Positions 50,563-59,426 of a stretch of 64,000 nucleotides of DNA are shown here, piece after piece. How positions within the stretch are numbered: position 1 is the stretch's first letter; every line of letters begins with the position of its first letter. The DNA lies in assembly GCF_039537505.1 (NCBI RefSeq), contig NZ_BAABAQ010000015.1:191249-255248 (forward strand), given 5' to 3'. A program made the translations under genes and the position numbers. Origin of the DNA: Streptosporangium oxazolinicum. GTDB taxonomy: Bacteria > Actinomycetota > Actinomycetes > Streptosporangiales > Streptosporangiaceae. The notes beneath the pieces are model-generated. The model saw only the letters and a program-made list of their open reading frames with translations. It made no database searches and had not been told where the DNA came from.

Positions 50563-51363
50563 TTAGACGGTCTCCCAGGGTACGGAGTCCCATGCCTTCT
50601 CCAGCATCGTGAACGCCGCCGGGGGGTTCGCGAACGACACGTCGTCCAGACTGGCCAACGGCTGTGCCGGACACCAGGAGTAGCTGGCGAACGCCGCCTG
50701 GTAGTGGGCAAGATCCTGCGCGACCACCGGCCTGGTCCGCGTCCGCACTCCGATGCGGTGAAGGCCCATCGTCAGCAGCTGTTCGGTCACGCCTGGCAGC
50801 TTCGGCCCCTGTGGCCAGGTAACGGTTTCACCGTCCCAAAGCCCGAGGTTCCAGATGGAACCCTCGAGGATGAGCCCGTCCGGCCCGATGAAGACGGCAT
50901 CATCGAAGCCTTGGGACCTGGCGGCGCGGCGAGCCCTGATGAGTCCCATGGTCGCGGCGTGTTTCAGATGTGCTGATTCCCGAAGGTATGGGATGGAGCA
51001 CACGCTCCACGGTGTCTGAGGTGTTTCAGGAACCGGATCGCTCAGCGACACCATGACGGCGAGATCAACGTCTGGGGTCGGGACAGAGATGTCGCCTGAC
51101 CTGGCGAAGACGGAAATCCGTGCGGACACGTCGCCCGGCCCATGGTCCAAAGCCTGTCGTAGAAGCGAGCGTACGCGGTCGGTTCCCGGCGTCGCCGTGA
51201 AGAGTTCCTTCGATGCGTCGTCGAGCCTGCGCAGATGCAGGTCCAACCCACGAACCCGGTTCTCCCGCACCTGCATCGAGGTGAAGTGTCCGTAGTTGAC
51301 GACCGCTACGCGGTGCAGGTCGGCTATTGAGGGAGCAGCACCGTTGATCTCCACGTACAACAT
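50563..51363 (-). CDS. class IV aminotransferase / aminodeoxychorismate lyase-like PLP enzyme
   Basis: The 266-residue protein starts MLYVEINGAAPSIADLHRVAVVNYGHFTSMQVRENRVRGLDLHLRRLDD. The PLP lysine lies in SAHLKHAATMGLIRARR, followed by GFDDAVFIGPDGLILEGSIWNLGLWDG, the fold-type IV pattern. It may be a PabC-like lyase (folate) or a D-amino-acid/branched-chain transaminase-like enzyme; motifs do not settle this. The DNA is noticeably less GC rich than surrounding genes. It ends convergently with the membrane-protein gene. Confidence 0.75.
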   Translation of the reverse strand: MLYVEINGAAPSIADLHRVAVVNYGHFTSMQVRENRVRGLDLHLRRLDDASKELFTATPGTDRVRSLLRQALDHGPGDVSARISVFARSGDISVPTPDVDLAVMVSLSDPVPETPQTPWSVCSIPYLRESAHLKHAATMGLIRARRAARSQGFDDAVFIGPDGLILEGSIWNLGLWDGETVTWPQGPKLPGVTEQLLTMGLHRIGVRTRTRPVVAQDLAHYQAAFASYSWCPAQPLASLDDVSFANPPAAFTMLEKAWDSVPWETV

Positions 51364-51615
51364 CCCCGCAGAGTACGCCAGCAACCGATGCGGGACACTC
51401 GTCCGGTCGACACGGCGACGACCACGGTCGCAGCCGAACCGCTCCGCTCGCGGAAGGGTGGGCGGCGCCGCAGCACCCTCAACACCTCGCGGACCCCGAA
51501 GCGATCGGTTTGTGGACAGGCACCGATACCTTTGCTCTGCCGGTATCCCTCCTGGCCGCCGATCTCGTTCAGGCACTGGGCCGCGCCGAGGCTCGGTCAG
51601 GGGGCGAGGAGTGAG

Positions 51616-52830
51616 CTACCCGCCGCGCGTTCCGGCCAGTTCGCGGATGCCCTTCAGCAGCCTGTCCACGTCCGACTCGTCGGTGTAGGGCGCGATTCCG
51701 GCCCGGAGGGCGCCGGTGTCGCCCAGGCCCAGGCGGCGGGAGCACTCCAGCGCGTAGAAGCTGCTCGCGGGCGCGTTGACGCCGCGTTCGGCCAGGAAGC
51801 GGTAGGCGTCGGCAGGGCTGACGTGGTCGACGGAGAACAGCGTCGTGGGGGTGCGCCTGCGCGACGCCGCGCCGTACGAGGTCACCCCGGCGGTCTCGGC
51901 CAGACCGGCGTCGAGCCGTTCGAGCAGGGCGTTCTCGTGCTCCTCCAGCGTGGCCATCGAGCGGGCCAGGCGTTCGCGCCGGTCTCCCTCGCCCGGTACG
52001 AGACCGGCCAGGAAGCCGACCGCCGCCGTCGTACCGGCGAGCAGCTCGTACGGCAGCGTGCCCAGCTCGAAGCGTTCGGGCACCGCGTCGCTGGAGGGGA
52101 GCAGCTTGTCGGGGTGGACGGTCTCCAGCAGGCCGGGGTCGGCGGCGAGCACGCCCAGGTGCGGGCCGAGGAACTTGTACGGCGAGCAGGCGTAGAAGTC
52201 GGCGCCCAGCCCTCCGACGTCGACCAGGCTGTGCGGTGTCAGGTGCACGCCGTCGACGTAGAGCAGCGCCCCGGCCGCGTGCACCCGCTCGGCGATCGCC
52301 GGGATGTCCGGGCGGGTGCCCAGCAGGTTCGACGCGGCCGTGACGGCCACCAGCCTGGTGCGCCCGGTGAGCAGGTCGGCGATCGCGGCGACGTCCAGCT
52401 CACCGCGCTCCGGGTCGAAGTCGGCCCAGCGCACCGTGACCCCGCGCGCCTCGGCGGCCTGCGTCCAGGGCCGGATGTTCGCGTCGTGGTCCAGCGTGGT
52501 GACCACGACCTCGTCACCGGGGCGCCACTCCTTGGCGAGCGCACGGGCCATGTCGTAGGTGAGCTGCGTCATGCTCCGGCCGAACACGATGCCGCCCGGC
52601 GTGGCGCCGAGCAGGTCGGCCATCGCCCGGCGCGCCTCGGTCACGATCCCGTCGGCGCGCCGCTCGGCGGCGGTCTCGACGCCCCGGTTGGAGACGGCGG
52701 ACCGCAGCGCACCGGCCACGGCCTCCGCGACCTCCGCGGGAACCTGCGAGCCCCCCGGCCCGTCGAAGTGCGCCGCGCCCTCGTCCAACGCGGGAAAGCG
52801 CGCCCGTACAGCCGCCACGTCGTATGCCAT
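51616..52830 (-). CDS. cysteine desulfurase-like class V aminotransferase
   Basis: The 404-residue fold-type I PLP enzyme has FDGPGGSQVP near the N terminus, TTLDHDANIRPW, LLYVDGVHLTPHSLVDV (PLP Asp) and the lysine segment CSPYKFLGPHLG. It belongs to the cysteine desulfurase-like protein group related to SufS/CsdA. The usual persulfide Cys is not obvious near the C terminus (SSFYALECSRRLGLGDTGALRAG offers one Cys), so true desulfurase activity is uncertain. It is monocistronic and follows the terminator of the HipA-like operon. Confidence 0.8.
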   Translation of the reverse strand: MAYDVAAVRARFPALDEGAAHFDGPGGSQVPAEVAEAVAGALRSAVSNRGVETAAERRADGIVTEARRAMADLLGATPGGIVFGRSMTQLTYDMARALAKEWRPGDEVVVTTLDHDANIRPWTQAAEARGVTVRWADFDPERGELDVAAIADLLTGRTRLVAVTAASNLLGTRPDIPAIAERVHAAGALLYVDGVHLTPHSLVDVGGLGADFYACSPYKFLGPHLGVLAADPGLLETVHPDKLLPSSDAVPERFELGTLPYELLAGTTAAVGFLAGLVPGEGDRRERLARSMATLEEHENALLERLDAGLAETAGVTSYGAASRRRTPTTLFSVDHVSPADAYRFLAERGVNAPASSFYALECSRRLGLGDTGALRAGIAPYTDESDVDRLLKGIRELAGTRGG

Positions 52831-52863
52831 GAGACCTCCCGGATCGCTGTCGACAATACGGAA

Positions 52864-52894
52864 GTGCCCCGCCTCTCCGCGAGAGGCGGGGCAC
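52864..52894 (-). terminator. terminator of the HipA-like/DUF3037 operon
   Basis: A perfect 14-bp stem (52864-52877 with 52881-52894, core TGCCCCGCCTCTC) with loop CGC lies 15 bp past the DUF3037 stop. It isolates the pair from the next gene. Confidence 0.75.
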
Positions 52895-52908
52895 CGGAAC
52901 CGGACATG

Positions 52909-53784
52909 TCAGAGCAGTTCTCGGACGAGATCCACGGCTCGGGCACTCACGGCACCCACGTTTTCCACGGGATGCACTTCGGCGCCCAGCGTGTGGAAGA
53001 CCTGCTCCGCCTCTTCGTAGGCCGCCTCCTGCTGAATCGTCTCGGGTGTCGCGATGACCACCTGTAGATTCACGTCTCGGGCGACTTCACTCAAGCGCCC
53101 CTGAGCGTCCACCACCCGCGCCTCGTCACCGCGGCGCAGGCGTTCCAGCGCGAAACCCCAGGCCTTCACCTGTGTGAGGAGCCTTTCCATGCCGGTGACC
53201 CGGAAGGACCAGCCCTGTGCCAGCTGTGCGACCTTGCCGTTGGCGATGGCCATGTCGATGGCGGAATGCAGTTTGTCGCCGATGAACACTTCGGATTTCG
53301 GTCTCAGGAGGTGCGCTGGTATCTGTGCCTGCGCATAGGCTTTACGAAGGTCCTGAACGACTCGGTCCTTTCCGACGGTGACCTGTCGCGGCTGTGACGC
53401 CGGATCAATGATCATTCGCCCGAAGATGATGTCCAGTGCGGCCTCAGCGTGGTTGGCGACGATCGGAACCGGAGGGCTGAGCTGCACGATGTTCCGATGG
53501 TCGTGATGCAGCTTGAGGAGCCAGTCGTCACCGAACGGGTGACTGTTATCGGTTTCCAGGCTCTCGCGCGCCTCGGCTATCTCGCTGCTCAGCCGGACCA
53601 TGAAACGGTCGGTGACATCGATCGCCGGGGCCGGTGCGAACTTTTTGATCCGTTCGGTGTTGCTCAAGCGCCGGACGGCCCAGTCGCCGGTATTCGGATC
53701 GCCGGCTATGGCGCCGACGTTGACGAATTCCCCGGTTCGCGGGTCAGGGAGACAACGAACGATCGAGTAGATGTATCTGCTCAC
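52909..53784 (-). CDS. DUF3037 protein, partner of the HipA-like kinase
   Basis: The 291-residue protein begins SRYIYSIVRCLPDPRTGEFVNVGAIAGDPNTGDWAVRRLSN, the recognisable DUF3037 start, and continues with mixed helix/strand regions to VHPVENVGAVSARAVDLVRELL. No enzyme motif is apparent. GTG at 53784 is the likely start. It follows the HipA-like gene by 17 bp and shares its lower GC. DUF3037 genes commonly accompany HipA_2-type genes, so a regulatory or antitoxin-like role is possible, but it is not demonstrated. Confidence 0.78.
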   Translation of the reverse strand: MSRYIYSIVRCLPDPRTGEFVNVGAIAGDPNTGDWAVRRLSNTERIKKFAPAPAIDVTDRFMVRLSSEIAEARESLETDNSHPFGDDWLLKLHHDHRNIVQLSPPVPIVANHAEAALDIIFGRMIIDPASQPRQVTVGKDRVVQDLRKAYAQAQIPAHLLRPKSEVFIGDKLHSAIDMAIANGKVAQLAQGWSFRVTGMERLLTQVKAWGFALERLRRGDEARVVDAQGRLSEVARDVNLQVVIATPETIQQEAAYEEAEQVFHTLGAEVHPVENVGAVSARAVDLVRELL

Positions 53785-53801
53785 TGGATGTCACACCCCC
53801 T

Positions 53802-54593
53802 TCAGGCTAGGGCTCGTAGACGGCTCGCCACGGCGGATGCCCGGTGCTCAAGAAACCAGCCGAGCGTCGCCAAAGCTTCGTCGCTCACCGGCCACGATGC
53901 TGGCACGGCGCGCAGGATGTTGACGAGAGCATCGCGATCTATTTTCTCAAGGGCTCTCGCGACGGTTTCGACCGCCTTCGGATCCAACCCTTTCGGGGCG
54001 TCGGGCAGCACATTCGGTTCGTCGGCGGACTGCTTGAGTATGTTGGCTTCGATGCCGCCGTGGTTGGGCGGAAAGTACAGGCCGTGATCATGCGAGTAGA
54101 TCGACCGGTCGTCGTCGAGATCGTAAAGCCACTGGGCGTCATCTCCGTAACACCAGTCATACAGTGCGTAGACGCCGACATGGCGGGCTCGGTTGTGATC
54201 CTGGTTGCGGTACGCCAGGTGGTCGCGTTGCTCGTCGGCGTGCTCCAACGCCTTGCTGGCGTGGGCGATTCCCGGTACGAGGGGAATGCCGGGGCGAATC
54301 TCGTCGCCTCTGAAGTCCTCGGGTATGCGGATCAACCTGCTGTCACACACCGGAGCTTCGATCAGCTTTCCCGCTCTGCCGACGATGTACTCGACCGCGA
54401 GTGACCCTCTGGCCCAATCTCGTCGACAGGATTCCAAGGTCTTGACGAAATAGTCGTTTCCGTCATCGGCGATCGCGCGGAAGGGACTTGCCCAGCTTTG
54501 CCCGCCAGGGGCGACGACCGCGACCAACTGGAGGGCGTCGTAGTCGTCGCTGCGGCCGCTGACCAGGCCGTACCAGCTGGCAAGATCGACCAA
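53802..54593 (-). CDS. HipA-like (HipA_2) kinase-fold protein
   Basis: The 263-residue protein resembles the short HipA_2 group. NDYFVKTLES gives Lys51 as the likely ATP-binding lysine, ARGSLAVEYIVGRAGKLIEAPVC follows like the kinase alpha-C region, and SIYSHDHGLYFPP (His168-Asp169-His170-Gly171) fits the catalytic/metal loop. The C-terminal helices are HipA-like, but the N-terminal HipA subdomain is absent. The start is an unusual TTG at 54593 with GGAGG five bases upstream. With DUF3037 it forms a compact two-gene island of lower GC. A toxin, defence or signalling role is inference. Confidence 0.72.
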   Translation of the reverse strand: MVDLASWYGLVSGRSDDYDALQLVAVVAPGGQSWASPFRAIADDGNDYFVKTLESCRRDWARGSLAVEYIVGRAGKLIEAPVCDSRLIRIPEDFRGDEIRPGIPLVPGIAHASKALEHADEQRDHLAYRNQDHNRARHVGVYALYDWCYGDDAQWLYDLDDDRSIYSHDHGLYFPPNHGGIEANILKQSADEPNVLPDAPKGLDPKAVETVARALEKIDRDALVNILRAVPASWPVSDEALATLGWFLEHRASAVASRLRALA

Positions 54594-54695
54594 GGCTGCC
54601 TCCGCTCACTCACCGACGGTTCATCGCGGCAGCATAAACGGGGCGTGAGCGCTGCGGCCGGTGGTTGCCGAAGAAGGAGTCGGTGGTGTCCCGGA

Positions 54696-55511
54696 TCAGG
54701 CGCCCCGGTAGGTGGCCGGGCGTTTTTCGCGGAAGGCCCGGGAGCCCTCCCTGGCGTCCTCCGAGGCGATGACCGGCCAGCCGATGGTGTCGGAGACCTT
54801 CAGGGCCTCGGCCTCGGGCAGGCCCAGGGTCTCCCGGTAGGCGCGGAGGATGGCCTGGACGGCGAGGGGGCCGCACTCGGCGACCTGGGCGGCGATCTCC
54901 AGGGCGGCGGTGAGTGCCTCCCCGTCGGGGACGACCCGGTTGACCAGGCCCATGTCCAGCGCCTCCCGCGCGGTGACGGCGCGGCCGGTGAGCAGGATGT
55001 CCATGGCGAAGGCGTACGGGATCTGGCGGGGGAGGCGGATCGCGGAGCCGCCCATGGGGAAGAGGGCGCGGCGGGCCTCGAACAGGCCGAGGGTGGCGGA
55101 CTCGGCGACCACCCGCAGGTCGGTGCCGACGAGCAGTTCGGTGCCCCCGGCCACGGCGTACCCCTCGACCGCGCAGACGATCGGCTTCGTCGGCAGCGCG
55201 CCGGAGTCGCGGAGCAGGCCCTTCCAGTGGAAGTCGGGGATGGCCGCGGCCCGCTCCCTGACCCGGGGGTCCTGGGACGGGGTACCCATGGCCTTGAGGT
55301 CGGCACCCGCGCAGAACGTCCCGTGCGCGCCGGTCAGGACGGCGACGCGGACCCCGGGCTCCGCCGAGACGTAGGCCCAGGCGTCGGCCAGGCCGACCAG
55401 CATGTCGGTGGAGAGCGCGTTCCTCGCCTCGGGCCGGTCCATCGTGACGACCACGATGTGCCCGTCGCGTTCGATCCGGCAGTGCGGCGTGCTGATCGGC
55501 AGGAGTTCCAC
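54696..55511 (-). CDS. enoyl-CoA hydratase, EchA19-like
   Basis: The 271-residue crotonase has the oxyanion-hole segments FCAGADLKAMG and AVEGYAVAGGTELLVGTD. Both catalytic Glu are in place (GGTELL and GLFEARRALFPMGGS). The run RLPRQIPYAFAMDILLTGRAVTAREALDMGLVNRVVPDG and the GPLAVQAILRAYRET / EGSRAFREKRP blocks closely recall Mycobacterium EchA19, the hydratase of cholesterol side-chain beta-oxidation. The GTG start follows GGAGG by 8 nt. It is divergent from the ligase-thiolase operon, sharing a 404-bp control region. Confidence 0.87.
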   Translation of the reverse strand: MELLPISTPHCRIERDGHIVVVTMDRPEARNALSTDMLVGLADAWAYVSAEPGVRVAVLTGAHGTFCAGADLKAMGTPSQDPRVRERAAAIPDFHWKGLLRDSGALPTKPIVCAVEGYAVAGGTELLVGTDLRVVAESATLGLFEARRALFPMGGSAIRLPRQIPYAFAMDILLTGRAVTAREALDMGLVNRVVPDGEALTAALEIAAQVAECGPLAVQAILRAYRETLGLPEAEALKVSDTIGWPVIASEDAREGSRAFREKRPATYRGA

Positions 55512-55915
55512 GGGACGACCTCCGTTGATTCACCAGGTGCCTGATGGGAGATTCCGGGTCTGTATCGCTCTCGCGCGGTGTGGGGGAGCCTCGGTCGCTT
55601 CTGTGTGCCCTGGCGGCCCGGGGTTTTCGTGTGGTCCGACGGCCCGGGGTGGGGGCCGGTCGTTCCCGTGCGGTCTGGCCATCCGGGGTTTCCGGTGGTG
55701 TGGGGTGAGACGTCCTCCGAAGGCCGGTCCCTCACGGATGGGGCGGGTTCCGCGCTAAGTCAAGCGCTTGCTAGGTGTATCTCCCGGGGTTACTCTGCCC
55801 ATGCGTACAAGAACAGATTCTTGTTCTATATACCCCGTTCCGCCAGGGCTTGTCGCGATAAAGAGAACGTGATGCACTCCGGCGTACCGGGGCCTTTCCA
55901 CCGAGAGGATGTCCG
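55512..55915. promoter_or_regulatory. divergent control region of the lipid/steroid cluster
   Basis: No gene is credible in these 404 bp. CAAGCGCTTG at 55761-55770 is a perfect 10-bp palindrome of the type bound by TetR lipid regulators. At 55808-55827, AGAACA-gattct-TGTTCT and the interleaved CAAGAA-caga-TTCTTG form nested inverted repeats in an A/T-rich stretch that may overlap the promoter of the plus-strand operon. Confidence 0.55.
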
Positions 55916-57466
55916 ATGGGTACGCTCGGTTTCTGGAGGCTGGCGCAGGCGGACCCCGGGTGGGTGGCCGCCGTCGACCCGGACGGCACCGAACACCGCG
56001 CCGGTGACCTGCTCGCCCGTGCCAACCGTCTCGTCCACGGCCTGAGAGAACTCGGTCTCAAGACGGGCGACGGCATCTGCGGGCTCATGCCCAACGGCTC
56101 CGACGGGCTCACCCTCTATCTCGCCGCCCTGCAGGCCGGCTGGTACTACACGCCGATCAACTGGCACCTCACCGGTCCCGAGATCGGCTACATCGTCGCC
56201 GACAGCGAGGCGCGCGCCTTCTTCGTGCACGAGCGCTACGCCGAGGAGGGCCTGCGCGGCGCCGCGGAGTCGGGCATCGCCCCCGGCCGCGTCTTCACGT
56301 TCGGGCGGGTGGAGGGGGTGAGGCCGGTCTCCGAGCTGACCGAGGGACAGCCGGACACCGCCCCCGCCGACCGTACGGCGGGCGCCACCATGCACTACAC
56401 CTCCGGCACCACCGGCAGGCCCAAGGGCGTGCGCCGCCCGCTCAACGGCCTGGACCCGGACGACGGGGCCGAGTCGATGACGTTCCTGCTCACGCTGTTC
56501 GGCATCACCCCGGGCAAGGAGAACGTCCACCTGGTCACCTCGCCGAACTACCACACCGCCGTCACCCAGTTCGGGGGGACGGCCCTGCAGATGGGGCACA
56601 CGCTCGTCTACATGGACAGGTGGGACGCCGAGGAGACGCTCCGGCTCTGCGAGAGGTACCGCGTCACCAACTCGCACCTGGTTCCCACCCACTTCAAGCG
56701 CCTGCTCGCGCTCCCCGGCGAGGTGAGGTCGAAGTACGACCTCTCCTCCCTCAGGTGGATGATCCACGCCGCGGCCCCCTGCCCGGTCCCCGTCAAGTGG
56801 GCCATGTTGGAGTGGTGGGGCGACTGCGTCTACGAGTACTACGCGGCCACCGAGGGCGGCGGCACCATCGCCACCCCGGAGGGCTGGAGGAAGCACCCCG
56901 GCACCGTCGGCACCGCCTGGCCGATCAGCGAACTGCTTATCGTGGACGAGAACCTGGAGCCCGTGCCGACGGGAACCCCCGGCACCATCTACATGAAGAT
57001 GCTGGGCACCGGCTTCGAGTACAAGGGCGACCCGGCCAAGACCGAGGCCAACCGCCTGCGCGACCACTTCACCGTCGGCGACATCGGCTACCTGGACGGG
57101 GAGGGCTTCCTCTTCCTCTGCGACCGCAAGGCCGACATGATCATCTCCGGTGGGACCAACATCTACCCGGCCGAGATCGAGAACGAGCTGACGGTCCACC
57201 CCAAGATCGCCGACGTGGCCGTGTTCGGCATCCCCGACGAGGAGTGGGGCGAGCAGATCAAGGCCGTGGTCGAGCCCGCGCCCGGCGTCGTCCCCTCGCC
57301 CGAGCTGGCGGCCGAGCTCATCGAGTCGCTGCGCGGCCGCCTGTCGAGGATGAAGTGGCCGAAGTCCATCGACTTCATCGCGGAGATGCCCCGCGAGCCC
57401 AACGGCAAGCTCCTCAAACGCAAGCTGCGTGACCCGTACTGGAAGGGACACGAACGTGCCATCTAG
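55916..57466 (+). CDS. acyl-CoA synthetase (FadD type)
   Basis: The 516-residue ANL ligase has the P-loop MHYTSGTTGRPKGVRRP, the YEYYAATEGGG motif, the hinge VGDIGYLDGEGFLFLCDRKADMIISGG and the catalytic lysine near PREPNGKLLKRKLRD. It resembles mycobacterial FadD4-like ligases. It should activate a carboxylic acid, possibly a sterol-derived side chain, for the downstream enzymes. AGAGGATG precedes ATG. Its 3' end overlaps the OB-fold gene by 11 bp. Confidence 0.9.
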   Translation: MGTLGFWRLAQADPGWVAAVDPDGTEHRAGDLLARANRLVHGLRELGLKTGDGICGLMPNGSDGLTLYLAALQAGWYYTPINWHLTGPEIGYIVADSEARAFFVHERYAEEGLRGAAESGIAPGRVFTFGRVEGVRPVSELTEGQPDTAPADRTAGATMHYTSGTTGRPKGVRRPLNGLDPDDGAESMTFLLTLFGITPGKENVHLVTSPNYHTAVTQFGGTALQMGHTLVYMDRWDAEETLRLCERYRVTNSHLVPTHFKRLLALPGEVRSKYDLSSLRWMIHAAAPCPVPVKWAMLEWWGDCVYEYYAATEGGGTIATPEGWRKHPGTVGTAWPISELLIVDENLEPVPTGTPGTIYMKMLGTGFEYKGDPAKTEANRLRDHFTVGDIGYLDGEGFLFLCDRKADMIISGGTNIYPAEIENELTVHPKIADVAVFGIPDEEWGEQIKAVVEPAPGVVPSPELAAELIESLRGRLSRMKWPKSIDFIAEMPREPNGKLLKRKLRDPYWKGHERAI

Positions 57467-58364
57467 CGAAGACACCCGGGCACGGCACGTGCTGGAGTTC
57501 CCCGGCGGATACACGCGCACGACGGGACCGGTGATCGGGCGCTTCCTCACCGAGCTGCGGGACGGACGGCTCGTCGGGGTCCGCACGGCGGCGGGCCGCA
57601 CACTGGTGCCGCCACTGGAGTACGACCCCGAGACCGGCGACGCCGTGACCGGTGAGTTCGTCGAGGTCGGCCCCGCCGGGACCGTCGAGAGCTGGGCGTG
57701 GGTGACCGCCCCCAGGAAGGGCCACCCGCTGGACCGGCCGTTCGCCTGGGCCCTGATCCGGCTGGACGGCGCCGACACCTCGCTAGTGCACGCGGTGGAC
57801 GTGGGAGACGCCGGGGACGCCAGGGCGATGCGCCCGGGGCTGCGGGTACGCCCCCGCTGGCGGGCCGGGCGCACCGGGCACATCACCGACATCGAGAGTT
57901 TCGTCCCCGAGGTCACCCGGATCGTCTCCGAGGTCCGCGTCGAGTACACGGTGACGCCCGGCCTCGCGCTGACCCGCTTCCTGGAGGGCGTCGCCGAGGG
58001 TGTCCTCATCGGCTGCCGGTGCGGCACCTGCCACAAGGTCTACGTGCCCTACCGGCTGTCGTGCCCCGAGTGCGGGGTCTCGATCACCGAGGAGGTGGTC
58101 GTCCCGGACACCGGCACGATCACCACCTTCGCCATCAACAACCTGCCCGACCCGCGCGCCCCCGAGGTGCCGTTCGTCTCGGCGTACATCCGGCTCGACG
58201 GCACCGACATCCCGATGATCGCCCTGGTCGGCGGGATCGCGGCCCACGAGGTGCGCCAGGGCATGCGGGTGCGGGCCGTGTGGGTGCCCGAGGAGGAGTG
58301 GACGACGTCCATGTCGAACATCAAGTGGTTCGCCCCCACCGGCGAGCCGGACGCGGAGCTCTAG
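57456..58364 (+). CDS. double OB-fold (DUF35) zinc-ribbon protein, Rv3521-like
   Basis: The 302-residue protein consists of two DUF35 units. The first (about 20-150) lacks zinc cysteines. The second carries the rubredoxin-like ribbon C189-x2-C192 and C203-x2-C206, followed by an acyl-CoA-binding OB fold (ITTFAINNLPDPRAPEVPFVSAYIRLDG). DUF35 proteins partner with thiolase-like Ltp aldolases in sterol side-chain cleavage. GTG at 57456 with AAGGGA upstream is chosen. The next gene begins immediately after its stop. Order and lengths match Rv3521-Rv3522-Rv3523, from memory. Confidence 0.85.
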   Translation: MPSSEDTRARHVLEFPGGYTRTTGPVIGRFLTELRDGRLVGVRTAAGRTLVPPLEYDPETGDAVTGEFVEVGPAGTVESWAWVTAPRKGHPLDRPFAWALIRLDGADTSLVHAVDVGDAGDARAMRPGLRVRPRWRAGRTGHITDIESFVPEVTRIVSEVRVEYTVTPGLALTRFLEGVAEGVLIGCRCGTCHKVYVPYRLSCPECGVSITEEVVVPDTGTITTFAINNLPDPRAPEVPFVSAYIRLDGTDIPMIALVGGIAAHEVRQGMRVRAVWVPEEEWTTSMSNIKWFAPTGEPDAEL

Positions 58365-59402
58365 ATGCGGGAGATAGCGGTCGTCGCGTTCGCGCAGACC
58401 CGGCACAGCGCCGTCGACGAGGGACAGAGCGAGTCCGAGCTCATCCTGCCCCCGCTGGAGGAGGTGAGGGCCGCCACCGGGCTGCGGAGGTTCGGCTTCA
58501 CCTGCTCGGGGTCGTGCGACTACCTGGCGGGCGCGCCGTTCTCCTTCGTCTCCGCGCTCGACGCGCTCGGCGCCTGGCCGCCGATCTCGGAGAGCCACGT
58601 CGAGATGGACGCGGCCTGGGCGCTGTACGAGGCCTGGGTCAGGCTCCAGCACGGCGACGTCGACTCGGCCCTGGTCTACGGCTTCGGCAAGTCCTCCCAG
58701 GGGGATCTGCGGGAGATCATGACGCTCCAGCTGGACCCGTACTACCTGGCTCCCCTCGGGCTGGACCAGGTCTCCTTCGCCGCGCTGCAGGCGTCGGCCA
58801 CCGGGGCGGACCGGGCCGAGCTGGACGAGATCGTACGGCGCAGCCGCGCCGACGGCAGGGCCAACCCGTACGCCCTCGACCTGCCCGACCCCGAAGGGGA
58901 GGCCGCCGAGGTCGCGCCACTGCGGCCGTACGACATCGCCCCGATCACCGACGGCGCCGCCGCGGTGGTGCTGGCGGCCGGTGACCTGGCCGGGGAGCTG
59001 TGCGAGCGGCCCGCGTGGATAACGGGCATCGCCCACCGCATAGAACCCCATTACCTGGGCATGAGGGATCTCGCCCGGTCGACCTCCGCCGCCGACGCCG
59101 CACGAGCGGCGGGGGTCGGCAAGGGTGATGTCGACGTGGCCGAGCTGCACGTCCAGTTCAGCCACGAGGAGCTCATCCTGCGCGAGGCGCTGGGGCTCCC
59201 GGAGGGCACGCGCGTCAATCCCAGCGGCGGCCCCCTCGCCGCCAACCCGGTCATGGCCACCGGTCTCATCAGGATCGGCGAGGCGGCCGGGCGCGTCATG
59301 GACGGCACCGCGAGCCGCGTCCTCGGGCACGCCACGAGCGGCCCCTGCCTCCAGCACAACCTCGTCACCGTGATGGAGGCCCAGAGACGTGACGGGGCTT
59401 AG
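58365..59402 (+). CDS. thiolase-like lipid-transfer protein, Ltp4-like
   Basis: The 345-residue SCP2-thiolase-fold protein begins REIAVVAFAQTRHSAVDEG and ends RVLGHATSGPCLQHNLVTVMEAQ. The N-terminal nucleophile Cys expected of a true thiolase is not visible at ALVYGFGKSS, so it is more likely a retro-aldolase or non-catalytic subunit. It lies between the OB-fold gene (no gap) and a second thiolase-like gene (24 bp), as in mycobacterial ltp4-ltp3. Substrate is inferred from context only. Confidence 0.82.
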   Translation: MREIAVVAFAQTRHSAVDEGQSESELILPPLEEVRAATGLRRFGFTCSGSCDYLAGAPFSFVSALDALGAWPPISESHVEMDAAWALYEAWVRLQHGDVDSALVYGFGKSSQGDLREIMTLQLDPYYLAPLGLDQVSFAALQASATGADRAELDEIVRRSRADGRANPYALDLPDPEGEAAEVAPLRPYDIAPITDGAAAVVLAAGDLAGELCERPAWITGIAHRIEPHYLGMRDLARSTSAADAARAAGVGKGDVDVAELHVQFSHEELILREALGLPEGTRVNPSGGPLAANPVMATGLIRIGEAAGRVMDGTASRVLGHATSGPCLQHNLVTVMEAQRRDGA

Positions 59403-59426
59403 AGACGTGATGGAGGCATAGGAACC

